64,000 nt of DNA from Cellulomonas rhizosphaerae (GTDB lineage Bacteria; Actinomycetota; Actinomycetes; Actinomycetales; Cellulomonadaceae). The stretch is from positions 1 to 64,000 of the forward strand of contig NZ_QWKP01000214.1 of assembly GCF_003470205.1 (NCBI RefSeq). The letters run 5' to 3'. A program made the translations under genes and the position numbers. How positions within the stretch are numbered: position 1 is the stretch's first letter; each line of letters begins with the position of its first letter. Shown one piece after another: positions 7,599-14,940 of this stretch. The notes under the pieces are model-generated. The model made no database searches. It was given only the letters and a program-made list of their open reading frames with translations, and was not told the DNA's origin.

Positions 7599-8617
7599 CC
7601 GCGACGACCGCCGCCGCCCCGGTCGACGCGTTCACCGGCACGCAGCGTCTGACCTTCGCGAAGGCGATCACGCTGGGCCTGCGGCGCGCGCTGGCCGACG
7701 ACCCGAACGTGCTGCTCATGGGCGAGGACATCGGCAAGCTGGGCGGCGTCTTCCGCGTCACCGACGGGCTGCAGGCCGAGTTCGGCGCCAAGCGCGTGGT
7801 CGACACCCCGCTCGCGGAGTCCGGCATCATCGGCACCGCGATCGGCCTGGCCATGCGCGGCTACCGCTCGGTGTGCGAGATCCAGTTCGACGGCTTCATC
7901 TTCCCGGCGTTCGACCAGATCACCACGCAGCTGGCCAAGATGCACTACCGCTCGCGCGGCCGGCTCACGCTGCCCGTCGTCATCCGCGTGCCCTACGGCG
8001 GCGGCATCGGCGCGGTCGAGCACCACAGCGAGTCGCCCGAGGCCCTGTTCGCGCACACGGCCGGCCTGCGGGTCGTCACGCCGTCGAGCCCCGCGCAGGC
8101 GTACGCGATGATCCAGGAGGCCGTGCGGTCCCCCGACCCGGTGCTGTTCTTCGAGCCCAAGGGCCGGTACTGGGAGAAGGGCGACGTCGACCTCGACGCG
8201 CCCGCGACGAATGGCCTCGACGGCGCGCGCGTGGTCCGCCAGGGCACCGACATCACGCTCGTCGCCTACGGCCCGACCGTGCAGACCGCGCTCAAGGCGG
8301 CCGACACCGCGGCCGCCGAGGGGACGAGCATCGAGGTCGTCGACCTGCGCGCGCTCTCGCCGCTCGACACCGCGACGGTGGCCGCCTCCGTCCGCAAGAC
8401 CGGTCGCTGCGTCGTCGTCCACGAGGCGCCCGTGCTCTACGGCACCGGCGCCGAGGTCGCCGCCCGCGTGACGGAGGAGTGCTTCTTCCACCTGCAGGCG
8501 CCCGTGCTGCGCGTCGGGGGCTTCCACACGCCGTACCCGGTGGCCAAGATCGAGCACGACTACCTGCCGAGCCTCGACCGCGTGCTCGACGCGGTGGACC
8601 GCTCGCTCGCCTTCTGA
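7595..8617 (+). CDS. 2-oxoacid dehydrogenase E1 component, beta subunit
   Basis: A 340-residue protein whose ATG overlaps the E1-alpha stop (ATGA), giving stoichiometric coupling. It shows the transketolase pyrimidine-binding region (MGEDIGKLGGVFRVTDGL, then DTPLAESGI) and the C-terminal transketolase domain with YGPTVQTALKAA and HEAPVLYGTGAEVAARV. Together with the alpha subunit it forms the thiamine-dependent E1 of a pyruvate or branched-chain 2-oxoacid dehydrogenase complex. Length and motifs are normal. Confidence 0.93.
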   Translation: MTATTAAAPVDAFTGTQRLTFAKAITLGLRRALADDPNVLLMGEDIGKLGGVFRVTDGLQAEFGAKRVVDTPLAESGIIGTAIGLAMRGYRSVCEIQFDGFIFPAFDQITTQLAKMHYRSRGRLTLPVVIRVPYGGGIGAVEHHSESPEALFAHTAGLRVVTPSSPAQAYAMIQEAVRSPDPVLFFEPKGRYWEKGDVDLDAPATNGLDGARVVRQGTDITLVAYGPTVQTALKAADTAAAEGTSIEVVDLRALSPLDTATVAASVRKTGRCVVVHEAPVLYGTGAEVAARVTEECFFHLQAPVLRVGGFHTPYPVAKIEHDYLPSLDRVLDAVDRSLAF

Positions 8618-8632
8618 CCGAGGAGTCCGACT

Positions 8633-10033
8633 GTGCCCACCTTCCAGCAGTTCCCGCTGCCCGACGCGGGTGAGGGGCTGACCGAGGCCGAGATCGTCGC
8701 CTGGCAGGTAGCCGTGGGGGACCGCGTCGAGGTCAACCAGACGATCGTCGAGATCGAGACCGCGAAGTCGCTCGTCGACCTGCCCAGCCCGTGGGCCGGC
8801 GTGGTCACGCAGCTGCTCGTCGCGCCCGGCACGACCGTGGACGTGGGGACGCCGATCATCGAGATCGACACCGACCCGGACGGTGCGGCCGCGCCCACCG
8901 AGCCGCCCGTCGTCACGGGGTCCGTGCGACACGTCGGCGGCGCCGAGCGGCACCGAGGGGTCGAGCCCGGCGGGGCCGAGGAGATGGAGGCGGCGCGCGA
9001 GGCGAGCGCGCCGGCACCGGAGCCTGCCGCGAAGCCCGAACCCGTGCTCGTCGGCTACGGGCTGGCCGAGGGCGGCACGGGTCGGCGCCCGCGCGGCACC
9101 GAGGCCGCCGCGCCCGCGCCGCGGAGCCCGCACGCGCTGGCCAAGCCGCCCGTGCGCAAGCTGGCCCGCGAGCTCGGGGTGTCCCTCGACTCCGTGACGC
9201 CCACCGGCCCCGGCGGCATCGTCACGCGCGAGGACGTCCTGGCGATGAGCGCGCAGGCCGAGGCCCGCACGCTCGCGACGTACGCGGGCGACGAGCAGCC
9301 GTGGCTCGCGTCGGGCACGGTCTCCTCCGACGGCCGCCAGACGCGCGTGCCGGTGAAGTCGGTGCGCAAGCGGACCGCGGAGGCGATGGTCGCGAGCGCG
9401 TTCAGCGCCCCGCACGTCACGGTGTTCCACACGATCGACGTCACGCGCACGATGAAGCTCGTCGAGCGGCTGCGCGCCGACCGCGAGTTCGCCGACGTGC
9501 GCGTCACGCCGCTGCTCATCGCGGCCAAGGCGCTCATGCTCGCGATCCGGCGGCACCCGGAGATCAACGCGTCGTGGGACGACGCCAGCCAGGAGATCGT
9601 CTACAAGCACTACATCAACCTCGGCATCGCGGCCGCGACGCCGAGGGGCCTCGTCGTGCCGAACATCAAGGACGCGCACCGCCTGACGCTGCGCGAGCTC
9701 GCCGACGGGATCGCGCAGCTCACCGCGACCGCGCGCGCGGGCCGCGTGACGCCCGCGGACATGTCCGACGGCACGATCACGATCACCAACGTGGGCGTGT
9801 TCGGCATCGACACGGGCACGCCGATCCTCAACCCGGGCGAGGCCGCGATCCTCGCGTTCGGCGCCATCCGCGAGCAGCCGTGGGTGCACAAGGGCAAGAT
9901 CAAGGTCCGCCACGTGACCCAGCTCGCGCTGAGCTTCGACCACCGGCTGGTGGACGGCGAGCTCGGGGCGCGCGTGCTGGCCGACGTGGCGCGTGTGCTG
10001 GCCGAGCCCGCGCACGGGCTCGTCTGGGGCTGA
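8633..10033 (+). CDS. 2-oxoacid dehydrogenase E2 component (dihydrolipoyl acyltransferase)
   Basis: A 466-residue protein starting at GTG 15 bp after E1-beta, with a GAGGAG Shine-Dalgarno. It has one N-terminal lipoyl domain with the lipoylated lysine in EIETAKSLVDLP at about residue 45. An Ala/Pro/Glu-rich linker follows, then an E1/E3-binding domain near 166-202 (VRKLARELGVSLDSVTPTG). The acyltransferase domain carries the catalytic SFDHRLVDG motif near 433-441. The single lipoyl domain is typical of branched-chain-type E2. It transfers the acyl group to CoA. The gene ends the operon at a short inverted repeat facing a convergent gene. Confidence 0.93.
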   Translation: MPTFQQFPLPDAGEGLTEAEIVAWQVAVGDRVEVNQTIVEIETAKSLVDLPSPWAGVVTQLLVAPGTTVDVGTPIIEIDTDPDGAAAPTEPPVVTGSVRHVGGAERHRGVEPGGAEEMEAAREASAPAPEPAAKPEPVLVGYGLAEGGTGRRPRGTEAAAPAPRSPHALAKPPVRKLARELGVSLDSVTPTGPGGIVTREDVLAMSAQAEARTLATYAGDEQPWLASGTVSSDGRQTRVPVKSVRKRTAEAMVASAFSAPHVTVFHTIDVTRTMKLVERLRADREFADVRVTPLLIAAKALMLAIRRHPEINASWDDASQEIVYKHYINLGIAAATPRGLVVPNIKDAHRLTLRELADGIAQLTATARAGRVTPADMSDGTITITNVGVFGIDTGTPILNPGEAAILAFGAIREQPWVHKGKIKVRHVTQLALSFDHRLVDGELGARVLADVARVLAEPAHGLVWG

Positions 10034-10053
10034 CCGCCGCTACCGGGCGGCGG
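10034..10053. terminator. short inverted repeat between convergent genes
   Basis: CCGCCG and CGGCGG arms are separated by 8 nt immediately after the E2 stop and overlap the end of the convergent membrane protein gene. There is no T-tract. It is a weak candidate for a bidirectional terminator. Confidence 0.35.
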
Positions 10054-10438
10054 GTGACCGCCGCTCGACGAGGAAGGCCGCGACGGCCAGCACGATCGCG
10101 GCCGCCTCGACGATCGCGCACGCCCAGATGTCGAACCCCTGCCACTCCTCGTGCACGCCCATGAAGCCGGACGAGGTGGTCGACAGCAGGAACGCGCCCA
10201 GGGTCGACGCGCCGAACCCGGCGGCCAGGAACAGCGGGATCCAGTGCCGCCAGACCAGGACGAGCAGGCCGATCGCGAGCCCCGCGACCGCGTTGATCAT
10301 GAACGCGTCGCCGACGCGGGTGTTCTTCATCCCGTCGGCCCACAGGTCCAGGTGGATGACCGCCGAGAGCAGGACGCACGCCGAGAGCAGGCCTCGCAGG
10401 AGCGCCGACCCGGCCGCGGGACCGCGAAGCCAGGCCAT
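10040..10438 (-). CDS. hypothetical 4-TM membrane protein
   Basis: A 132-residue protein with four hydrophobic segments. The first follows MAWLRGPAAGSALLRGLL; the others include FMINAVAGLAIGLLVL and IVEAAAIVLAVAAFLVERR. A HLDLWADG motif follows the first helix. It lies 3 bp after the Rieske lipoprotein gene on the same strand and is probably co-transcribed with it. No family is recognised with certainty; it resembles small DoxX-like or unclassified actinobacterial membrane proteins. It could help anchor the Rieske protein, which is inference. Confidence 0.75.
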   Translation of the reverse strand: MAWLRGPAAGSALLRGLLSACVLLSAVIHLDLWADGMKNTRVGDAFMINAVAGLAIGLLVLVWRHWIPLFLAAGFGASTLGAFLLSTTSSGFMGVHEEWQGFDIWACAIVEAAAIVLAVAAFLVERRSPAAR

Positions 10439-10441
10439 GGC

Positions 10442-10888
10442 TCAGGCCTTCCCGGCGAACACGGCGTCACCGTCGACGTGCACGTCGAACGGCGAGAGGC
10501 CCTCGGTCGCGGGGCCCGCGAGCACCGCGCCCGTGAGGTCGAACCGCGAGCCGTGGCACGGGCAGTCGAGCTCGCCGTTGCCGGGCACGACCGTGCAGCC
10601 CTGGTGCGGGCAGATCGAGGAGTAGGCCGTGACCGCGCCGGCCGTGGCCTGCACGAGCAGGAGCTTGTCGCTGCCCGACGTCACCGACAGCGCGCCGCCG
10701 ACGGGGATGTCGGCGACCTTCGCGAGCGAGCCGTCCGCGGCCTGGGTGGCCGCCGGCGTGTCCGAGCCGCCACCGCCGCACGCGGCGAGCACGGCCACGC
10801 CGGCCGCGGCCGCGGTCACGACCCCCGCCCGCGTGAGCATCTGACGTCGGTCCAGGCATCCGGTACAGGTGGTGCCGTGCTCGTGCAT
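10442..10888 (-). CDS. Rieske [2Fe-2S] lipoprotein
   Basis: A 148-residue protein starting at ATG with GGAGG upstream. The N-terminus has a twin-arginine-like LDRRQMLTRAGVV, a hydrophobic stretch and a lipobox-like LAAC near residue 36, so it is probably exported folded and lipid-anchored. The Rieske cluster ligands are CPHQGC and CPCHGS in the C-terminal half. Such short proteins act as extracytoplasmic electron carriers outside the bc1 complex. A Cys pair (CTGC) at residues 8-11, before the signal, is unusual. The partner oxidoreductase is not obvious; it sits between a multidrug exporter and a small membrane protein. Confidence 0.9.
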   Translation of the reverse strand: MHEHGTTCTGCLDRRQMLTRAGVVTAAAAGVAVLAACGGGGSDTPAATQAADGSLAKVADIPVGGALSVTSGSDKLLLVQATAGAVTAYSSICPHQGCTVVPGNGELDCPCHGSRFDLTGAVLAGPATEGLSPFDVHVDGDAVFAGKA

Positions 10889-10931
10889 CGTCGCCTCCGG
10901 GGGTCGGGTGTCGCAGGTCTGCCCTGCGAAC

Positions 10932-12719
10932 CTAGCCGCGCTCCCTGGGAGCCGCCTCTGAATCGGCGGCGGCGGGGTGGGGTGATTCCTGAGCGGCCAG
11001 CGTCGTCGTCGCCCCGACGGCGGTCACCCCCGCCGGTGCGGCGGCCGTGGCCCTGGCGTGCTCGTCGGCCATCCGACCCTCGATGCCCGAGACGTTCCGC
11101 AGCGGCAGCTCCGGCAGCAGGATCGCGAGCACGACGCCGATGACCAGGGCGATCGCGGTGAGGATCATGACGAGGTCGACCGACTGCGCGAAGCCGTCGA
11201 GGATCGGCTTGGCGAGGCGCTCGTCGAGCGCGCTGATGAACGCGGAGTCGTCGAGGGAGAGGCCGCCGCCGCCCTTCAGCGCCTGGAGCACGGGCGCGTT
11301 CGCCGGGTCGTTCAGCACCGCCGGGTCCTGCAGGGCGGCCTTGAACGCCGGGGTCTGGCCCGCCTTGGCGAACGCCTGCGTGATGTTGGACCCCACAGTC
11401 GAGAACAGCACCGAGAGGAAGATCGCCGTGCCGAGCGTCCCGCCCATCTGGCGGAAGAACAGCGACGACGAGGTCGCCACGCCCATGTCGCGCACCGCCA
11501 CCGCGTTCTGCACCGCGAGCACCAGCGGCTGCATCGTGAACCCGAGGCCGAGCCCGAACAGCACCGAGGCGCCGAAGATGTACGGCAGCTCCGTGCCCGC
11601 GTCGACCCGGGAGAACGTCAGCGCGCCGAGGACCATGAGCACCGTGCCGGCGACGGGGAAGAGCTTGTACCGGCCGGTCCGCGACGTCGTCTGGCCCGCG
11701 ATGATCGAGCCCGCCATGATGCCGACCGTGAACGGGATGAGCGTGAGGCCGGCCTCGGTGGGCGACTGGCCCTTGACGATCTGCAGGTACAGCGGCAGCG
11801 TCGCGAGCCCGCCGAACATGCCGAGGCCGATGACCGTGTTCGCGCCGGCGCCGACCGAGAACGTGCGGTTGCGGAACAGGTAGAGCGGCAGGATCGCGTC
11901 GGCCTTCGCGCGCCGCTCGGCGAGCAGGAACAGCGCGATGCCGACGACGCCGACCGCGTAGGCGGTGGCCGCCTTGCCCGAGCCCCAGCCCCAGTAGCGG
12001 CCCTGCTCGGCGACGACCAGGAGCGGCACGAGCGCGACGACGAGGGCGAGCGCGCCCTGCCAGTCGATGCGGTGCTCGACCTTCTGCAGCGGCGGCAGGT
12101 GCAGCACGCGCCAGATGACGAGGATGCCGATGAGCCCGATCGGCACGTTGATGAGGAACACCCAGCGCCAGCCGTCGATCCCGAGGATCGTGTCGGCGCC
12201 GGCGAAGAACCCGCCGACCACCGGGCCGAGCACCGAGGACGTGCCGAACACCGCGAGGAAGTACGCCTGGTAGCGGGCACGCTCACGCGGCGCGACGAGG
12301 TCGCCGAGGATCGTGATCGCGAGCGACATCAGGCCACCGGCCCCGAGCCCCTGCAGGCCGCGGTAGACCGCGAGCTGGTACATCGAGTCGGCCGTGCCCG
12401 AGAGCAGCGAGCCCACTACGAACAGCGAGATCGCCAGCATGTAGAACGGCTTGCGGCCGTAGACGTCGGAGAGCTTCCCGTACAGCGGGGTCGAGATGGT
12501 CGCCGTGAGCAGGTAGGCCGTCGTGACCCAGGCCTGCAGCGACAGCCCGTGCAGGTCGTCGCCGATCGTGCGGATCGACGTCGCCACGATCGTCTGGTCG
12601 AGCGCGGCCAGGAACATGCCGATCATCAGGCCGCCGAGGATCGTGAGGATCTCGCGGTGGGTGGGGGGACGGAAGCCGGAGGCGTTCTCGGGCGCGGCCG
12701 TGGTGCTGCTCTGCGACAT
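10932..12719 (-). CDS. MFS multidrug exporter, DHA2 (EmrB/QacA) family
   Basis: A 595-residue protein with about 14 transmembrane segments. ATG 12719 was chosen because it starts MSQSSTTAAPEN and has GAGAAGG a few bases upstream; a longer frame to 12815 lacks support. Family motifs include LAALDQTIVATSIRTIGDDL in TM1 and GKLSDVYGRKPFYM (motif A) between TM2 and TM3. A large loop rich in Ala and Asp lies near residues 440-500. It should export drugs or toxic organics by proton antiport. The upstream region contains a LacI-like palindrome (12822-12835), but a TetR or MarR partner is not adjacent. Confidence 0.92.
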   Translation of the reverse strand: MSQSSTTAAPENASGFRPPTHREILTILGGLMIGMFLAALDQTIVATSIRTIGDDLHGLSLQAWVTTAYLLTATISTPLYGKLSDVYGRKPFYMLAISLFVVGSLLSGTADSMYQLAVYRGLQGLGAGGLMSLAITILGDLVAPRERARYQAYFLAVFGTSSVLGPVVGGFFAGADTILGIDGWRWVFLINVPIGLIGILVIWRVLHLPPLQKVEHRIDWQGALALVVALVPLLVVAEQGRYWGWGSGKAATAYAVGVVGIALFLLAERRAKADAILPLYLFRNRTFSVGAGANTVIGLGMFGGLATLPLYLQIVKGQSPTEAGLTLIPFTVGIMAGSIIAGQTTSRTGRYKLFPVAGTVLMVLGALTFSRVDAGTELPYIFGASVLFGLGLGFTMQPLVLAVQNAVAVRDMGVATSSSLFFRQMGGTLGTAIFLSVLFSTVGSNITQAFAKAGQTPAFKAALQDPAVLNDPANAPVLQALKGGGGLSLDDSAFISALDERLAKPILDGFAQSVDLVMILTAIALVIGVVLAILLPELPLRNVSGIEGRMADEHARATAAAPAGVTAVGATTTLAAQESPHPAAADSEAAPRERG

Positions 12720-12821
12720 CGGACCTTCTCGAGCGTTCGGGGGACGGAGGAGGATCGGCGGGCACTGGCCCGCAGTGCACAACACTGGCCCGGGGCGGTC
12801 ATGTTCCCCAAGCACATTCTT

Positions 12822-12835
12822 GGAAAGCGCTCTCC
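12822..12835. promoter_or_regulatory. LacI-family operator-like palindrome
   Basis: GGAAAGCGCTCTCC is a 14-bp near-palindrome (one mismatched base pair) with the central AGCGCT typical of LacI-family operators. It lies 103-116 bp upstream of the exporter ATG and 33-46 bp upstream of the likely start point of the divergent membrane protein gene, so it could serve either. The regulator is unknown. Confidence 0.45.
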
Positions 12836-12855
12836 CGCTGGGAGCCCGGAGCCGT

Positions 12856-12861
12856 TAGGGT
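12856..12861 (+). promoter_or_regulatory. -10 box TAGGGT, leaderless start
   Basis: TAGGGT is 6 nt before GTG 12868, so transcription would begin at the start codon. Confidence 0.6.
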
Positions 12862-12867
12862 TGCCCG

Positions 12868-13512
12868 GTGGTCACCCCGACGAGCGGAGCGCTGCGGTTC
12901 GCGCGCGCCCTCGTCGCCGCGTCCGTCGTCGTCGCCCTGGCCTGCGGGGCGCACGTCCTGGGCGGCGGCTCGGTGCCCGCTCCCCTCGTCGTCGCGGCCC
13001 TCGTCGCCCTGGTCCTGGCCGGTGCCGTCGCCCTGACGGGGCGGCGGGTCGGGCTCGTCGGCGCCGTCGTCGCGCTGTCCGTCGCGCAGGTCGCGCTGCA
13101 CTCCGCGCTCTCGCTCCTCGAGGGGTTCGGGTGCGCCGCGCTCGTGCCGACGGGCCGGCACGCGGGCATGGACCACGCGGCGCACGCCGCCTACCTCGCG
13201 ACGACGGGCTGCGGCTCGGCGGTCGGCCACGCGACGCTCATGCCGATGTTCGGCGCGTGGGCGATGGTCGCGGCGCACGGGCTCGCCGTCGTGGCGTGCG
13301 CGCTCGTCGTGGCCGGCGCGGACCGGGCGTTGGACTGGCTCGCGGCGTGGCTCCGGCCGCTCGTCGCGCGGTTCGACGCCACGGTCCTTCCCGCCTGGGC
13401 CGAGCTGCCCGTCGCGGTCGAGCACGACTCCTTCGAGCGCCAGACGTGGCGCGGCGTGGTCCCGCTGCGGGGGCCGCCCGCCTGGCAGTCACCGGTGCCG
13501 TCCGCCCTCTGA
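12868..13512 (+). CDS. His-containing membrane protein of the copper cluster
   Basis: A 214-residue protein with about five transmembrane segments and a soluble C-terminal tail after TWRGVVPLRG. Between helices is a histidine-rich loop (GRHAGMDHAAHAAY) followed by HATLMPMFGAWAMVAAHG, a His/Met pattern fitting copper handling. It is followed by YcnI, CopC and CopD-CtaG genes on the same strand, and such proteins often accompany ycnI in actinobacteria. The GTG start fits the -10 box placed for a leaderless transcript. The copper role is inferred from residues and neighbours. Confidence 0.78.
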   Translation: MVTPTSGALRFARALVAASVVVALACGAHVLGGGSVPAPLVVAALVALVLAGAVALTGRRVGLVGAVVALSVAQVALHSALSLLEGFGCAALVPTGRHAGMDHAAHAAYLATTGCGSAVGHATLMPMFGAWAMVAAHGLAVVACALVVAGADRALDWLAAWLRPLVARFDATVLPAWAELPVAVEHDSFERQTWRGVVPLRGPPAWQSPVPSAL

Positions 13513-13609
13513 GGCCGAGCGGCGCCCTGCACGTGCCGCCACCCGTCCGGCGGCTCGTCGGCGACGAACGCCCGATGAGCCCGCCGGAAGCCATCGCGAA
13601 GGAACCACC

Positions 13610-14296
13610 ATGCCTCGTCGTCCCCTGCAGACCGCCGCCGCCGCCCTCGTCGGGCTCGGCCTCGTCGTCCTGCCGGCCACCGCCGCCTCCGCCCACGTCC
13701 GGGTCATCCCGGAGACCACCGCCGCCGGCGCGTGGACCGTCCTGACGTTCCGCGTCCCGAACGAGAAGGACGCGGCGACCACCACGAACGTGGTCATCGA
13801 CCTGCCCACCGACACCCCGCTGTCCCACGTCGGCACCCGGCCCGTGCCCGGCTGGACCGCCGAGGTGCAGACCGGCAAGCTGCCCGAGCCCGTCGACGTC
13901 GAGGGCGCGACGATCACCGAGGCGCCGCTGCACGTGGTGTTCACGGCGTCGCCCGACGCGGCGATCGGGGCAGGTCAGTTCCAGGAGTTCGAGCTGCAGG
14001 TGGGGCCGCTGCCCGCGGCCGGCACCGAGCTGCTGCTGCCCGCGCACCAGACCTACTCCGACGGCACGGTCGTCGACTGGGACGAGCCGACGACCGGGAG
14101 CGAGGAGCCCGAGAGCCCGGCGCCCGAGCTGACGATCACGGCAGCGGAGGGCGACGCGCACCACGCGTCGGCCCCCGCAGCCTCGGAGTCGTCGTCGGAC
14201 GCGGGCCTCTGGTTCGGGGTCGGGGGGCTCGTCCTCGGAGCGGCCGCGCTCGTCGTGGCCCTCGTCACGGGCCGCCGACGCCAGGTTCAGCCGTGA
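13610..14296 (+). CDS. YcnI-type (DUF1775) copper-binding membrane-anchored protein
   Basis: A 228-residue exported protein. The signal peptide MPRRPLQTAAAALVGLGLVV... ends before AHVRVIPETTAAG, so the mature chain would begin at or near a His, as in YcnI where the N-terminal His binds Cu(II). The DUF1775 beta domain covers about residues 30-160. A Ser/Pro/Glu-rich linker and one C-terminal transmembrane helix (WFGVGGLVLGAAALVVALV) ending in GRRRQVQP follow. GAAGGAACCACC precedes the ATG. It acts outside the membrane as a copper chaperone or storage protein; the next gene encodes CopC. Confidence 0.92.
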   Translation: MPRRPLQTAAAALVGLGLVVLPATAASAHVRVIPETTAAGAWTVLTFRVPNEKDAATTTNVVIDLPTDTPLSHVGTRPVPGWTAEVQTGKLPEPVDVEGATITEAPLHVVFTASPDAAIGAGQFQEFELQVGPLPAAGTELLLPAHQTYSDGTVVDWDEPTTGSEEPESPAPELTITAAEGDAHHASAPAASESSSDAGLWFGVGGLVLGAAALVVALVTGRRRQVQP

Positions 14297-14316
14297 CGTG
14301 GGGGATCCTGGGACAC

Positions 14317-14940
14317 ATGCGTCGTCGAACTGCACCAGCCGCCGGGCTCGTCGTCGGGCTGCTGCTCGCCCTGGGGGTCGTCGCGGCGCCCGCCGCGCAG
14401 GCGCACGACGAGCTCGTGAGCGTCGACCCCGCGGACGGCAGCACGGTCGACGCGCCGCCCGAGCGCGTGACGCTGACCTTCGAGGAGCCGGCCGTCGCGC
14501 TCGGCACGGTGATCGAGGTCAAGGGTCCCGACGGCAGCGTCGTCAGCACCGGTGACGCCGAGCTGGTCGACAGCACCGTGAGCCAGGCGCTCGTCGGGGA
14601 CCTGCCGGCGGGGGAGTACGCCGTGACCTGGCGTGTGACGTCGCAGGACGGCCACGCGGTGTCGGGGACGTTCGGGTTCACGGCGTCGACCGGTGCGCGG
14701 CCGGTGCCCACGGAGGCGCCGACGGCGTCCGCGGGGGTCGCTGAGCAGGCGACGCCCACGCCGTCCGCCTCGGCCGTGCCGGTTGCGGCGCCGTCGTCGT
14801 CCGACTCCGACAGCCGGTCGCCCGCGCTGCTGGTCGTGGGCGCGGGCCTGCTGATCGGCATCGCGTTCGGGCTGCTGGGCTGGATGCGCGCTCGTCGTCG
14901 GCGCACCACCCCTGCTCCCGGGGGCAGCGACCGCCCGTGA
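14317..14940 (+). CDS. copC: CopC-domain periplasmic/extracellular copper-binding protein
   Basis: A 207-residue protein: signal peptide (MRRRTAPAAGLVVGLLLALG), then AHDELVSVDPADGSTVD, placing the conserved copper-ligand His at the mature N-terminus. The CopC beta-barrel runs to about residue 125 and ends with SQDGHAVSGTFGFTA, which carries the second His ligand. A Thr/Ser/Pro linker and one C-terminal membrane helix before a basic tail follow. An in-frame GTG at 14293 overlaps the ycnI stop but would push the signal peptide inward, so ATG 14317 is preferred. It overlaps the CopD-CtaG gene and probably delivers copper to it. Confidence 0.92.
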   Translation: MRRRTAPAAGLVVGLLLALGVVAAPAAQAHDELVSVDPADGSTVDAPPERVTLTFEEPAVALGTVIEVKGPDGSVVSTGDAELVDSTVSQALVGDLPAGEYAVTWRVTSQDGHAVSGTFGFTASTGARPVPTEAPTASAGVAEQATPTPSASAVPVAAPSSSDSDSRSPALLVVGAGLLIGIAFGLLGWMRARRRRTTPAPGGSDRP

